Part shown: piece by piece, positions 36,824 to 44,881 of the stretch
How positions within the stretch are numbered: the first letter of the stretch is position 1
Layout of the letters: each line of letters starts with the position of its first letter
NCBI GenBank assembly: GCA_030446685.1
Contig: JAUJMV010000001.1
Location: forward strand, 18,273 to 82,272
Source of the DNA: Thermomicrobiales bacterium
GTDB taxonomy: Bacteria > Chloroflexota > Chloroflexia > Thermomicrobiales > CADCWN01
Reading direction: 5' to 3'
DNA: 64,000 nucleotides
Notes under the pieces: generated by a model
What the model was told of the DNA's origin: nothing
Seen by the model: only the letters and a program-made list of their open reading frames with translations
Database searches by the model: none
Made by a program: the position numbers and the translations under genes

Positions 36824-38785
36824 ATGACTGCACTGGAACAGGGCCGCGAGGACTACACGCCGCTGCTGGAGGAGTGGGAACGCCGGGGGCTCAACCGGCG
36901 GCACTTCCTGCGCCTGCTGCTGGCCGGGGCCAGCACCGCCACCATCGCCGGCGTCCTGGCCGCCTGCGGCGACGCGACGCCGACCGCCGGCGTCGGGACG
37001 ACCGGGGGCGCCGCCACCGGGATGACGACCACCACCGCGGCCGGCACGACGAGCGCGGCCGGCACGACGGCGGCGTCCACCACCGCCGCCGCCGCCGCGG
37101 CCACGGCGACGAGCGGCCCTGGGGCCGGCGCCATCCGCGTCGGCAGCCCGTCTGCCTCGCCGATCGGCAGCCCGGTCGCCGGGCAGGTCGACTACCCCGG
37201 CGCCGGCAAGTTCAGCACGCTGGAGCCGGTCGGCAAGCCGGGCGGGCTGATCATCGAGGTCTCCTTCGCCGACGGCAAGACGACCAACCCGATGCTCTCC
37301 AGTGATTCCGCCTCCGCCTCCTACATCGCGATGATGTTCACCCCGGTGATCGGCGTCAACCCGGATACGGGGCTGCCCTTCGCCAACCTGGCGACCAAGG
37401 TGCCGACGCGGGAGAACGGCCTCGTCTCGCCCGACGGCCTGACCTACACCTTCCCGCTGCGCAACGACGTCAAGTGGCACGACGGCCGGCCCTTCACCGC
37501 CGCCGACGTGAAGTTCACCTACGAGACGATGATGAACAAGGCGCTCGGCTCGCCGCGCACCAGCGAGCTGGTCGACCGGATCGAGTCGGTGACGACGCCG
37601 GACGACTACACCGCCGTCTTCAAGCTGAAGAAGGTCGTCGCCCCCTTCCTGGTCGACAACATGGTCTACGGCGTCGTGCCGAAGCACATCCTCGAGAAGG
37701 TGTCGGTGAACGACATCAAGACGCACCCCTTCAGCACCGGCTCGCCGCAGACGATCGGGACCGGCCCCTTCAAGTTCAAGGAGTGGGTCAAGGACGATCA
37801 CTTCACCGTGGTGCGCTTCGACGACTACTTCCGCGGCAAGCCGGCGCTCGACGAGTACGTCTTCAAGGTCGTCCGCGACGCCAACGTGGTGGTGGCGCAG
37901 CTCAAGACCGGCGAGGCGGACTACGGCAGCGTCACCGAGTCGTTCTACGCCGAGCTGAACCAGCAGCCGAACCTCAACCTCCTCAAGTACGACACCTACT
38001 CCTTCACCTACTACGCCTACCAGCTCGATCCGACCAAGACGACCCTCTTCCAGGACAAGAAGGTGCGCCAGGCGCTCGCCTACGGCCTCGACCGCCAGGC
38101 GATGATCAAGTCGATCCGCTTCGGCATCGGCGAGGTGGCGACCGGGACCGAGCCGGTCCTCTCCTGGGCCTACGCCCCGGACAAGATGAACACCACCTAC
38201 TCCTACAACCCGCAGAAGGCCCAGCAACTGCTGGAGGAGGCGGGCTGGACGAAGGGGCCGGACGGCATCCGCACCAAGGACGGGCGGCGCCTCGCCTTCA
38301 CCCTCTGGACCAACGCGGGCAACAAGGTCCGCGAGCAGTACGTCACCGTCATGCAGCAGTTCTGGAAGAACATCGGCGTGGAGGCGACCCCCAAGACCGA
38401 GGAGTGGAACGCCATCCTGACGCGGATCACCGAGACGCACGACTTCGACATGTTCCTGATCGGCTTCGGCTGGGGGGTCGACCCCGACCAGAGTACCATG
38501 TGGCAGACCGACGCCTACGAGGGCGGCTTCAACATGAACAAGTACTCCAACGAGCGGGTCGACCGCATCCTGGCCGAGGCGCTCAGCACGCTCGACCAGG
38601 AGAAGCGCAAGCAGCTCTACATCGAGATGCAGAACATCATCATGGACGAGCTGCCGAGCTTCATCATGGACTTCCCGCAGGCGCTGGTGGGGGTCAACAA
38701 GCGGATCCACAACCTCAAGCCGAACGCGATCAACACCCGCTGGAACGCCCACACCTGGTGGGTGGACAATCCGGGCGGGCGGTAA
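36824..38785 (+). CDS. Tat-exported lipoprotein, peptide/oligopeptide ABC substrate-binding protein
   Basis: 653 residues from ATG 36824 (AAGGAGAGACAG). The leader has the twin-arginine LNRRHFLRLLLAGAS and a lipobox ending VLAAC, so it should be exported folded and lipidated. A ~70-residue Thr/Ala linker follows. The SBP_bac_5 domain contains PDGLTYTFPLRNDVKWHDGR, FTAADVKFTYETMM, GTGPFKFKEWVKDD, KKVRQALAYGLDRQAMIKSI and WTNAGNKVREQYVTVMQQFW. No permease or ATPase genes are adjacent, so it may feed a transporter encoded elsewhere. Strong hairpins follow the gene. Confidence 0.93.
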   Translation: MTALEQGREDYTPLLEEWERRGLNRRHFLRLLLAGASTATIAGVLAACGDATPTAGVGTTGGAATGMTTTTAAGTTSAAGTTAASTTAAAAAATATSGPGAGAIRVGSPSASPIGSPVAGQVDYPGAGKFSTLEPVGKPGGLIIEVSFADGKTTNPMLSSDSASASYIAMMFTPVIGVNPDTGLPFANLATKVPTRENGLVSPDGLTYTFPLRNDVKWHDGRPFTAADVKFTYETMMNKALGSPRTSELVDRIESVTTPDDYTAVFKLKKVVAPFLVDNMVYGVVPKHILEKVSVNDIKTHPFSTGSPQTIGTGPFKFKEWVKDDHFTVVRFDDYFRGKPALDEYVFKVVRDANVVVAQLKTGEADYGSVTESFYAELNQQPNLNLLKYDTYSFTYYAYQLDPTKTTLFQDKKVRQALAYGLDRQAMIKSIRFGIGEVATGTEPVLSWAYAPDKMNTTYSYNPQKAQQLLEEAGWTKGPDGIRTKDGRRLAFTLWTNAGNKVREQYVTVMQQFWKNIGVEATPKTEEWNAILTRITETHDFDMFLIGFGWGVDPDQSTMWQTDAYEGGFNMNKYSNERVDRILAEALSTLDQEKRKQLYIEMQNIIMDELPSFIMDFPQALVGVNKRIHNLKPNAINTRWNAHTWWVDNPGGR

Positions 38786-38802
38786 TCCGAGGGACGCGGA
38801 CG

Positions 38803-38835
38803 GGGTCCGGGCGCGCGATCCGCGCGCCCGGACCC
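38803..38835 (+). terminator. Strong GC hairpin after the binding-protein gene
   Basis: Fifteen-base perfect stem (38803-38817 with 38821-38835) around a three-base loop, 17 bases after the stop codon. No T-run. Confidence 0.5.
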
Positions 38836-38860
38836 TCGTCGATCGCGCGCAGTCCGCCCC

Positions 38861-38892
38861 CGCTCCCGCGCCCAATGGCGGGCGCGGGAGCG
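38861..38892. terminator. Second GC hairpin
   Basis: Thirteen-base perfect stem (38861-38873 with 38880-38892), loop AATGGC. It may back up the first hairpin. Confidence 0.4.
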
Positions 38893-39045
38893 CGATCGAA
38901 GCCTTCGCGACCCGATATACTGCCGCGGTCGGACAATCCGCGCCGGGGGCGGCAGGCGATGCGCCGAATCACCCGCGGCCCGCCGGGGCGCCCGCGCCCA
39001 TGCCGGGCACAGGCGACGGCGGCTGGATTCAAGAGCAGGGAGCAG

Positions 39046-39809
39046 GTGGAGAAGGTACGCAAGCACGCCGCCAGGAGCTTACCGATCGGGCCGGAGAAGG
39101 CCCGCCACTGCGACGGGCTGCGGCGCGGCCGCGCGCCGCTGGCCCTCGCGCTCGGCGCCGTGCTCGGCCTCGCGGTCGTGCTGCTGGCCCTGGTCGCGCT
39201 CGGCGCGCTGCGGGACGCCGACCTCTGGCTGGCGCGCGGCGCGCGCGCCCTGGCCGCGCCGTGGCTCACGCAACTGCTGTGGGCGGTGAGCTGGCTCGGC
39301 TGGCAGCCGCAGGTGGCGCTCATCGGCGTGGCGGTCGCCGGCGGTCTCTTCTGGCGGCGCCTCGTCCTCGAGAGCGGCTTCGCGCTCCTCACGCTGGTCG
39401 GCGGCACCCCCATCTACCTCTTCATGACCCTGCTCGGCTTCCGCCCGCGGCCGGTCCACACCCTGGGCGGCTTCCCGGGGGAGCGGACCCTGGAAGGGAC
39501 CAGCTTCCCCAGCGGCCACGTCATCACCTACACCCTGTTCTGCGGTTTCCTCGCCTACCTCGCCTACACGCTCGCGCGGCGGGGTGGATGCGCTGGATCG
39601 GCGTGGCGCTCGCGCTGACGGTGCTGCTCTCGATCGGGCCGTCGCGCGTCTACCTGGGCCAGCACTGGTTCTCGGACGTGCTGGCCTCGTACCTCCTCGG
39701 CGCCGCGCTGCTGGTCGCGACGCTCGTCGCGTACCGCGCGGCGAAGCGTCGGCAACTGGCCCGCATCCCGGTCCTGGCGGTCGCGGCGCCGCGGGGGGGC
39801 GACGACTGA
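39046..39809 (+). CDS. PAP2-family membrane phosphatase, one frameshift
   Basis: GTG 39046 with GCAGGGAGCAG; an ATG at 38959 is an alternative. Helices include LALALGAVLGLAVVLLALVA and LVLESGFALLTLVGGTPIYL. The three phosphatase motifs are present: FRPRPVHTLGG, the His in TSFPSGHVITYT, and SRVYLGQHWFSDVLASYL with the nucleophile His and its Asp. Near 39585 the frame breaks after LARRG and resumes as WMRWIGVALALTVLLSIG; one extra G repairs it. PAP2 proteins dephosphorylate undecaprenyl pyrophosphate or lipid phosphates at the membrane. It ends just before a convergent receiver gene. Confidence 0.83.
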
Positions 39810-39906
39810 CGCCATCGCCGGGGCGGCGCGCGCCGCCACGATCGTCCCATGCGGGCCGAGGCGTGGCCGCGGTCCGGCCGCCCGCCCGATCCGCCCGGAG
39901 GCCGGG

Positions 39907-40290
39907 TCAGCGGAGGTAGCGCCGCACCAGCGCGAGGAGGGCGTCCGCCTCGAACGGCTTGGTCAGGATATCCTCGTAGGGCTCGCCGTCGAGTTGAGCG
40001 ACCAGATCGTCGGGCGCTTCGGCGGTGACGAAGACCACCGGCACCCGGCGGGTCCGCGGGTCCGCCTTCAGCCGGCGGCAGACCTCGATCCCGTTCAGGC
40101 CCGGCATCCGCACGTTCAGCAGCACCAGCCCCGGCGGATCGGCCGCGGCGGCGAGCGTGCTGGGGCCGTCACCGCAGACGGTGACCCGATAGCCCGCATT
40201 CTTCAGCAGGACGCTCAGGATCGTCGCCATCGAAGGGTCATCCTCGGCGACCAGCACGCGGCTATCGCCGTCCTGTGTCCGGGCAGTCAT
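39907..40290 (-). CDS. Receiver-only response regulator with Asn at the phosphorylation site
   Basis: 127 residues from ATG 40290. It has the acidic pair in VLVAEDDPSMATIL, the conserved Thr in VVFVTAEAPDD and the Lys in EDILTKPFEADAL, but the phosphoacceptor position reads GLVLLNVRMPGLNG, with AAC coding Asn in place of Asp. It has no output domain. Such pseudo-receivers cannot be phosphorylated normally and often act by protein contact. The 5' leader of about 125 bases begins at a TTNAC-array promoter (copy 6). It may be a decoy or adaptor in the regulon defined by those arrays. Confidence 0.87.
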   Translation of the reverse strand: MTARTQDGDSRVLVAEDDPSMATILSVLLKNAGYRVTVCGDGPSTLAAAADPPGLVLLNVRMPGLNGIEVCRRLKADPRTRRVPVVFVTAEAPDDLVAQLDGEPYEDILTKPFEADALLALVRRYLR

Positions 40291-40418
40291 CGCTTTACCG
40301 TCCTCTCCGCGCTCCGTCGGGTCGTTATCGCCCGGTCGCCCAACGCGCGCCCCGGCGTGCCGCGCCGTTGTGGCGCGGGGGCGGGCGATCAGGCACCCGC
40401 TCCCGCATTCCACCCCCA

Positions 40419-40493
40419 AGTGTACCAGGGGCGCGTCAACGCCGGTGTTGTATCCGTAAATAATTGGGTTACAAGGAAGTCAATAACCGTCAA
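40419..40493 (-). promoter_or_regulatory. TTNAC phased-array promoter, copy 6 (minus strand)
   Basis: On the minus strand: TTGAC 40493, TTGAC 40483, GTAAC 40472, TTTAC 40460, a degenerate position at 40451 and TTGAC 40439 (10, 11, 12, 9 and 12 bp), with TACACT starting at 40424, 15 bp after the last. Faces the receiver-only gene and is back to back with copy 7. Confidence 0.68.
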
Positions 40494-40536
40494 CGACCGG
40501 CGGGAAGGCGGGCCGCGCGCCGCGCGGCGGCGCCCG

Positions 40537-40590
40537 TTGACGCACCCGTTGACGATCTTAACGGGTACGTTGACCGCTCCCCGTTAGATC
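40537..40590 (+). promoter_or_regulatory. TTNAC phased-array promoter, copy 7
   Basis: TTGAC 40537, TTGAC 40549, TTAAC 40558 and TTGAC 40570 (12, 9 and 12 bp), with TAGATC starting at 40585, 15 bp after the last. The two outermost half-sites are replaced by a GC-rich stretch. Divergent from copy 6. Confidence 0.7.
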
Positions 40591-40675
40591 AAGAGCAGGG
40601 AGGTCGCGCGGCAGTGGACCGCCGCGGCCTCGCGGCGGCGCTCGGGTCCGGATTCGCAGTGAGGAGGAGGGCATC

Positions 40676-41089
40676 ATGGCCACGACGATCGGCAACCGTA
40701 TCATCGCCTGGGGGCTGCTGGCGATCGCCGTGCTGGCGAACATCGCCGGCTACGTCTTCAACCTGTACCGGCAGTTCGTCTGGTTCGACGAGGTGGTGCA
40801 TGCCTACACGATCTTCGCCATCACGCTGGTGCTGGCGTTGTTCCTGTACGGCGCCGCGCTGACGGGGGCGGGCGACCACACCCTGCTCCTGGTGCTGGTG
40901 ATCGCCAGCGTCGGCCTGGCGATCGGCGCGCTCTGGGAGGTCGCGGAATGGGCCTACGACCAGGTGGTGAGCGGCAACGCGATCAAGGGCAAGACCGATA
41001 CGATCATCGACATGATCGTGGATACGCTCGGCGCGCTGGTGGCCGGTTGGCTGGCGTCGTGGATGGTGCGCCGGAAGCGCGGGTTCTAA
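40676..41089 (+). CDS. DUF2238-like membrane protein
   Basis: 137 residues from ATG 40676 (GTGAGGAGGAGGGC). Four helices: IIAWGLLAIAVLANIAGYVF, AYTIFAITLVLALFLYGAAL, TLLLVLVIASVGLAIGALWE and MIVDTLGALVAGWLASWMV. The conserved polar residues WFDEVVHAYT, WEVAEWAYD and KGKTDTIIDMIVD match the YjdF/DUF2238 family, whose function is unknown. Transcribed from a TTNAC-array promoter 86 bases upstream and followed by two large hairpins. Confidence 0.75.
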   Translation: MATTIGNRIIAWGLLAIAVLANIAGYVFNLYRQFVWFDEVVHAYTIFAITLVLALFLYGAALTGAGDHTLLLVLVIASVGLAIGALWEVAEWAYDQVVSGNAIKGKTDTIIDMIVDTLGALVAGWLASWMVRRKRGF

Positions 41090-41107
41090 TCGCTCCCGCG
41101 GCGCCAG

Positions 41108-41192
41108 GCGACAGCCGCGCCGCGCGCCTGGCGGCTGTCGCCGGCGCGTGAAGAAGAGGGGCCGGCGTTCCTCCTCGGAACGCCGGCCCCTC
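41108..41192. terminator. Two hairpins forming a bidirectional terminator
   Basis: Hairpin one: eleven-base stem 41108-41118 with 41131-41141. Hairpin two: fifteen-base perfect stem 41156-41170 with 41178-41192, loop of seven. They lie between convergent genes ending at 41089 (plus) and 41288 (minus). Confidence 0.6.
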
Positions 41193-41287
41193 CAGAGAAG
41201 GGGGATGGGGGAAGGGGAAAGGGGTAGGGAAGAAGTGAACGAGGGTGGGTGCCTCGCCGCGGCCGCCCGGCCGGCGGGGCGCGGCGC

Positions 41288-41704
41288 CTACACGTAGTAG
41301 GGGTAGGCGGGATAGGCGTAGCCCGGCGCCCAGTAGGGGCTGTAGCCGTAGTAGCCGTAGACGTCGTTGAAGTAGGTCTCGTCCGCCAGCTCGGGATCGT
41401 AGCGCGGCCCGCCGGCGACCCGCTCGCGAGTCTGATTGATGTAGACGGTGTCGTCCGCGATCCGGGTGATGGCGTCCACCGGGATCATGAACTTGGTCTC
41501 GCCGATCCCGAGGAACCCGCCGCTGCCGGCGAGCAGGAAGCGGACCTTCGCCTCGCGGTCGTCGATCAGCAGATCCTCGACCTTGCCGATCTCCTCGCCT
41601 GCGCGGTCCACGATCGCCCGGCCGCGGATGTCCTCGGCGGGGTCGGCGACCGTCAAGTCCGAGTCGCTCAGCTTGTAGACGTTCGCTCGCGCATCGATCG
41701 TCAT
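41288..41704 (-). CDS. PRC-barrel protein with Tyr/Pro-rich tail
   Basis: 138 residues from ATG 41704 with GGAGGAGAAAG upstream. A short N-terminal segment leads into the PRC-barrel core: DIRGRAIVDRAGEEIGKVED, LIDDREAKVRFLLAGSGG and KFMIPVDAITRIADDTVYIN. The tail is aromatic (YFNDVYGYYGYSPYWAPGYA). PRC-barrel proteins of this size are often stress- or envelope-associated. Its promoter is TTNAC-array copy 8, about 60 bases upstream, as for the other PRC-like gene at 23628-24032. Confidence 0.85.
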   Translation of the reverse strand: MTIDARANVYKLSDSDLTVADPAEDIRGRAIVDRAGEEIGKVEDLLIDDREAKVRFLLAGSGGFLGIGETKFMIPVDAITRIADDTVYINQTRERVAGGPRYDPELADETYFNDVYGYYGYSPYWAPGYAYPAYPYYV

Positions 41705-41763
41705 GCTCTTTCTCCTCCGGGCTCGGGCGGGTCCGCGCCCGCCTCCGTCATCCGTTGGGTACT

Positions 41764-41837
41764 ACGATAGCGGGCAAGGGTCAACGTGCGCGTTAAGGGA
41801 GTAAACAGGGGTGTCAACGTCGGTCAACGTTGGTTGA
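41764..41837 (-). promoter_or_regulatory. TTNAC phased-array promoter, copy 8 (minus strand)
   Basis: On the minus strand: a degenerate position at 41837, then TTGAC 41827, TTGAC 41817, TTTAC 41805, TTAAC 41796 and TTGAC 41784 (10, 10, 12, 9 and 12 bp), with TATCGT starting at 41769, 15 bp after the last. Confidence 0.77.
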
Positions 41838-41839
41838 CG

Positions 41840-42169
41840 GATGGGGGCGGTCGCGGGGCAACCCCGGGGTACGGCGCGCGGCACGCCGCGCGGGCCGACG
41901 CGCCGGCCGGGTTCCAGGCGACCGGGAGCGGCGGGCGAGGTCGCCCGGGTCCTGCTGACCGCACCGGATCGGCCGGCGCGCAACTCTGTCCACCAGGCGC
42001 GGGTGTTGGAAGGGACGCTGCCCACCCTCGTGCCGTCGGGGGCGGGTGCTGCCCGGCGCGGCCGCACCCACCCCGCCCGAATTGCGCCTGTTATCTCGTG
42101 GTGAGTGTCGGCCAGGATGCCGCCCGCATCAGCAGCGCTCGTCGCGGCCTACTCGGCACGCGGGACCCA
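41840..42169. other. Intergenic, no gene seen
   Basis: About 330 bases between the array promoter and the end of the riboflavin-binding gene. No coding frame with a ribosome site, no strong hairpin and no repeat was found. Confidence 0.5.
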
Positions 42170-43192
42170 TCATTTCGATACGAAGCGGTTGGTGTAGACC
42201 TTGTCCAGATCGACCTCGCCGCCGAGCAAGTTGAGGCGGCGCAGGAGATCGCGCGAGGCGGTCCAGACCGCGGGGTCGCTGTAGCCGATGCCGCGCTGCG
42301 CGGTCTGCTCGCTCTGCCAGAGCGGGAGCGAGACCTGGACGACCTGGCGCAGGATCTCGCGCCTGGGGGCCGCCTCGGGCGTGTACTTCGGCAGGACGGT
42401 GTCGAGCGCCTCGTCCGGGCGCGCGATCACGTCTTCGATGCCGCGCAGGCTGGCGCGCACCAGCTTCTCGACCAGTTCGGGGCGCTCGCGCAGCGTCTTC
42501 TCATTGGTGACGATGCCGTTGGAGGCGAGCGTTACGTGATCGAAGACCTCAATTGTCGTGATCGCCTGGCCGAGGGCGCGCAACTGGACCGGCTCGTTGT
42601 TGGTGTAGCCGACGACCGCTTCGACCTGCCCCTCCGTCAGCGCCTGGACCTGCTTGAAGCCGATCTCGCGGATCTGCACATCGGACTCGCTCAGGCCGGC
42701 GCTGAGCAGCAGGGCGCGCAGGCCGACGTAGGTCGCGCCGAAGCGGCCCGGCACGCCGATCGTGCGCCCCTTCAGGTCCCCGACCCGCCGGATGCCCGCC
42801 TTTTCCAGCGCGATCACGCTGATCGGGAACTTCTGGAACCAGGCGCCGACGTAGACCAGCGGCACCCCCTGCGAGCGCGCGACCAGCACCTCGTCGCCGC
42901 TGGCGACGCCGAAGCTGAGCTCGCCGGTCCCGATCAGTTTCAAGAGGTCGGTCGAGGTGGTGTGCCTGAACTCGACGTCGAGCCCCTCCGCCCCGTAGAA
43001 GCCGCGCTCCTGCGCCATGTAGAAGGGGGCGAACTGGACATCGGGGATGTAGCCGAGCGCCAGTGCGACCTTGGTCGGCCCCGGCGTGGCGCCGGCCGGG
43101 GCGCCGCCGGACGCCGGCGCCGCCGGACCGCCGCAGGCGGCGATGGTCAGCGCGATCAGTAGCGTCAAGATGGGGATCGTGAGCCGCTGCAT
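42170..43192 (-). CDS. ribY: Riboflavin ABC transporter, substrate-binding lipoprotein (RibY type)
   Basis: 340 residues. The signal peptide ends in the lipobox LTIAAC. The mature part is an NMT1/THI5-like binding protein: VALALGYIPDVQFAPFYMAQ, GLDVEFRHTTSTDLLKLIGT, ELSFGVASGDEVLVARSQGV, GRTIGVPGRFGATYVGLRAL and EAVVGYTNNEPVQLRALGQ. This family includes pyrimidine and riboflavin binders. It is the second gene after an FMN riboswitch, with a permease in between, so riboflavin uptake is the natural assignment (RibXY, described from Chloroflexota). A 26-bp inverted repeat separates it from the permease. Confidence 0.87.
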   Translation of the reverse strand: MQRLTIPILTLLIALTIAACGGPAAPASGGAPAGATPGPTKVALALGYIPDVQFAPFYMAQERGFYGAEGLDVEFRHTTSTDLLKLIGTGELSFGVASGDEVLVARSQGVPLVYVGAWFQKFPISVIALEKAGIRRVGDLKGRTIGVPGRFGATYVGLRALLLSAGLSESDVQIREIGFKQVQALTEGQVEAVVGYTNNEPVQLRALGQAITTIEVFDHVTLASNGIVTNEKTLRERPELVEKLVRASLRGIEDVIARPDEALDTVLPKYTPEAAPRREILRQVVQVSLPLWQSEQTAQRGIGYSDPAVWTASRDLLRRLNLLGGEVDLDKVYTNRFVSK

Positions 43193-43209
43193 GATTCCTC
43201 CCGTTGGGT

Positions 43210-43319
43210 GGTCGAAGGTCTGAAGGTCGAAGGTCTCTCATTCCGCGGCGTTGCCTTCACGGAATCGCCTTCGCCGATCCCCGAGGGACCTTCGACCTTC
43301 GACCTTCAGACCTTCGACC
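43210..43319. repeat. 26-bp perfect inverted repeat around a 58-bp loop
   Basis: Left arm 43210-43235 and right arm 43294-43319 are exact reverse complements, made of TTCGACC-type 7-mers (one 8-mer, TTCAGACC). The right side carries one extra 7-mer inside the loop (43287-43293). The element lies between the permease stop (TAA at 43323-43325) and the ribY start at 43192. Same architecture as 13162-13295, different unit. Confidence 0.9.
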
Positions 43320-43322
43320 CCG

Positions 43323-44075
43323 TTACCAGCGTATCAGCGCCCGCTCCAGCGCCGTCACCAGGCCGTAGGCCAGCATCGCGAGGCCGACCAGGGTCAGGAG
43401 GGCGACGAAGAGGAGCGGCGTGTCGAAGAGGCCGTTCGAGATGTTCAGCAGGACGCCGAGGCCGCGGTCGGCGCCGATGAACTCGGCGACGGTCGCGCCG
43501 GTGATCGCCAGGGTGAAGCCGATCTTGACGCCGCTGAGGAGCGTCGGCAGCGCCAGGGGCAGCTCGACGAGGGTGAAGAGCTGCCGCCGCGTCGCGCCGA
43601 AGACCAGCGCCACGTCGCGCAGGGCCGGGTCGATCTGGCGCAGGCCGCTGACGGTATTGATCAGGATCGGGAAGAAGACGACCAGCGCGGCGATCAGCAC
43701 CTTCGGCAGCAGGCCGAACCCGAACCAGAGGAGCAGCAGCGGCGCGATCGCGACGACCGGCAGCGCCTGGCTGGCCGCGAGGTACGGCGCGACGACGCGC
43801 TCGAGCGGCGGCGACTTCGCCAGCAGGTAGCCGAGCACGGTGGCGATCGCGAAGCCGAGCGCGAACCCCGCCAGGCTCTCGACCAGCGTGGCCTCGGTGT
43901 GCCGCCACCAGGTGCCGTCGCGCAGGGCCAGCAGGAAGCGCGCGGCGACCCGCTCGGGCGCGGGCAGGACGAAGGCGGGGTAGTCGCGCGCCACGACCAG
44001 TAGCTTCCAGGCGAGCAGGCCGCCCAGGAGCGAGAGCGGCACGGTCAGCGCGCCGGGCCACGGGCGGCGTGCCAT
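43323..44075 (-). CDS. ribX: Riboflavin ABC transporter, permease (RibX type)
   Basis: 250 residues from ATG 44075 (GGGAG upstream). An ATG at 44186 would add a low-complexity Arg/Glu stretch that looks non-coding. Six helices: TVPLSLLGGLLAWKLLVV, GFALGFAIATVLGYLLA, SQALPVVAIAPLLLLWFG, VLIAALVVFFPILINTV, VKIGFTLAITGATVAEFIG and LLFVALLTLVGLAMLAYGL. The ABC-permease EAA loop is in LRDVALVFGATRRQLFTLVE. It is first after the FMN riboswitch. No ATPase gene is present in this operon, so the energising subunit must be shared or encoded elsewhere. Confidence 0.87.
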   Translation of the reverse strand: MARRPWPGALTVPLSLLGGLLAWKLLVVARDYPAFVLPAPERVAARFLLALRDGTWWRHTEATLVESLAGFALGFAIATVLGYLLAKSPPLERVVAPYLAASQALPVVAIAPLLLLWFGFGLLPKVLIAALVVFFPILINTVSGLRQIDPALRDVALVFGATRRQLFTLVELPLALPTLLSGVKIGFTLAITGATVAEFIGADRGLGVLLNISNGLFDTPLLFVALLTLVGLAMLAYGLVTALERALIRW

Positions 44076-44267
44076 CCCGCGCCGCTCCCGCCGCTCTCTC
44101 CCCTGGGCCGTCGCCCGTTCCTCGGAGCGCGCCGGCCCCCCGCCCCGCTCCTCGCGCACCCTCGATGTTCCGGCAGCACTCACCATCGCCCCCACCCTGT
44201 CACACGCCGTCAGGTCGGCAGAGGCCGCGCCCCGGATCCCGCCGCCGCGACCGGCCGATCGCGGGCA

Positions 44268-44297
44268 ACAAAAAACCCGAAGGCGGCGCCTTCGGGG
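44268..44297 (-). terminator. Intrinsic terminator of the FMN riboswitch
   Basis: Read on the minus strand: nine-base stem CCCGAAGGC / GCCTTCGGG (44276-44284 with 44288-44296), then a run of T to 44270. It lies between the riboswitch aptamer and ribX, the place of an expression platform. It is the only T-tailed terminator noticed in the window. Confidence 0.85.
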
Positions 44298-44394
44298 CAT
44301 TCGCGACACCGCGCGTGGCATCAGTCCGCGCACGGCCGTACGCACCGTGCGAGAGGACGCCAACGCGCTCGGCGTTGTCGCGACGACCTTCTCC

Positions 44395-44513
44395 CATCCG
44401 GACTGTCACCGTCGGCCCCGGCATCGCACCGGGTCAACCGCCAGAGGCGGGTCGCGGGCTCGGCGCTCGCGCGCCATACCGCCGGTAGGGAATTGCACCC
44501 TGCCCCGAAGGTC
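44395..44513 (-). ncRNA. FMN riboswitch (RFN element)
   Basis: On the minus strand the aptamer opens with GACCTTCGGGGCAGGGTG, continues with CAATTCCCTACCGGCGGT, GAGCCCGCGAGC, GACCCGGTGCGATGCCGG and GCCGACGGTGACAGTCCGG, and closes with ATGGGAGAAGGTC. These are the conserved blocks of the RFN element in the right order. P1 pairs GACCTTC with GAAGGTC (44507-44513 with 44395-44401). FMN binding should favour the downstream terminator and shut off ribXY. Confidence 0.95.
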
Positions 44514-44529
44514 TCTCTATTGCTTCCCA

Positions 44530-44558
44530 ATGTAAAGCATCGGGCGGGTTGCTGTCAA
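44530..44558 (-). promoter_or_regulatory. Canonical sigma-70 promoter for the riboswitch operon
   Basis: Minus strand: TTGACA (44558-44553), 17-base spacer, TTACAT (44535-44530), about 17 bases before the aptamer. Its normal 17-bp spacing contrasts with the TTNAC-array promoters. Confidence 0.8.
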
Positions 44559-44680
44559 TAGCGGGGGGAGGCCGCTCCCCGCCAGGGTCTAGCGCCAAGG
44601 CCGGGGGGCGCACCGCGACGGATGGTGGTGCGCGTCTCGATTGGCCCGGGCGTTGGGCCATATAGGCGGGATCGATCCTT

Positions 44681-44781
44681 GTCATCCTGAGCCGTCGAGC
44701 AGGCGCGGCGAAGGATCGGTTTACGGGGCACCGGACGGAGCCATCCGTCACGGGGGCTAGCGCGACCCTTCGCCGCGGCTC
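44681..44781. repeat. Inverted copies of a CATCCTGAGC...GAAGGATC-type element
   Basis: TCATCCTGAGCCG ... CGGCGAAGGATC (44683-44717) and, inverted, GACCCTTCGCCGCGGCTCA (44763-44781). The two differ by an 11-base insertion. This type of intergenic sequence is widespread in many phyla. The surrounding 44559-44881 contains no gene that I can support. Confidence 0.45.
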
Positions 44782-44881
44782 ATGCAGCACCGGGCAAGCA
44801 TCCTTGCAACTCGGGAACAGACGGCGGCGGGAACTGCAGGATGTATACAGCGCCGTGCGGATCGAACGGGTGGTCGCCGGG

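Noticed and set aside
39823-39840. GGCGGCGCGCGCCGCC palindrome as a terminator
   Set aside because: It is short and of a kind that arises often at this GC content; position between convergent genes alone is weak support.
44200-44530. Small open frames inside the riboswitch region
   Set aside because: The conserved RFN blocks and the T-tailed terminator explain the sequence.
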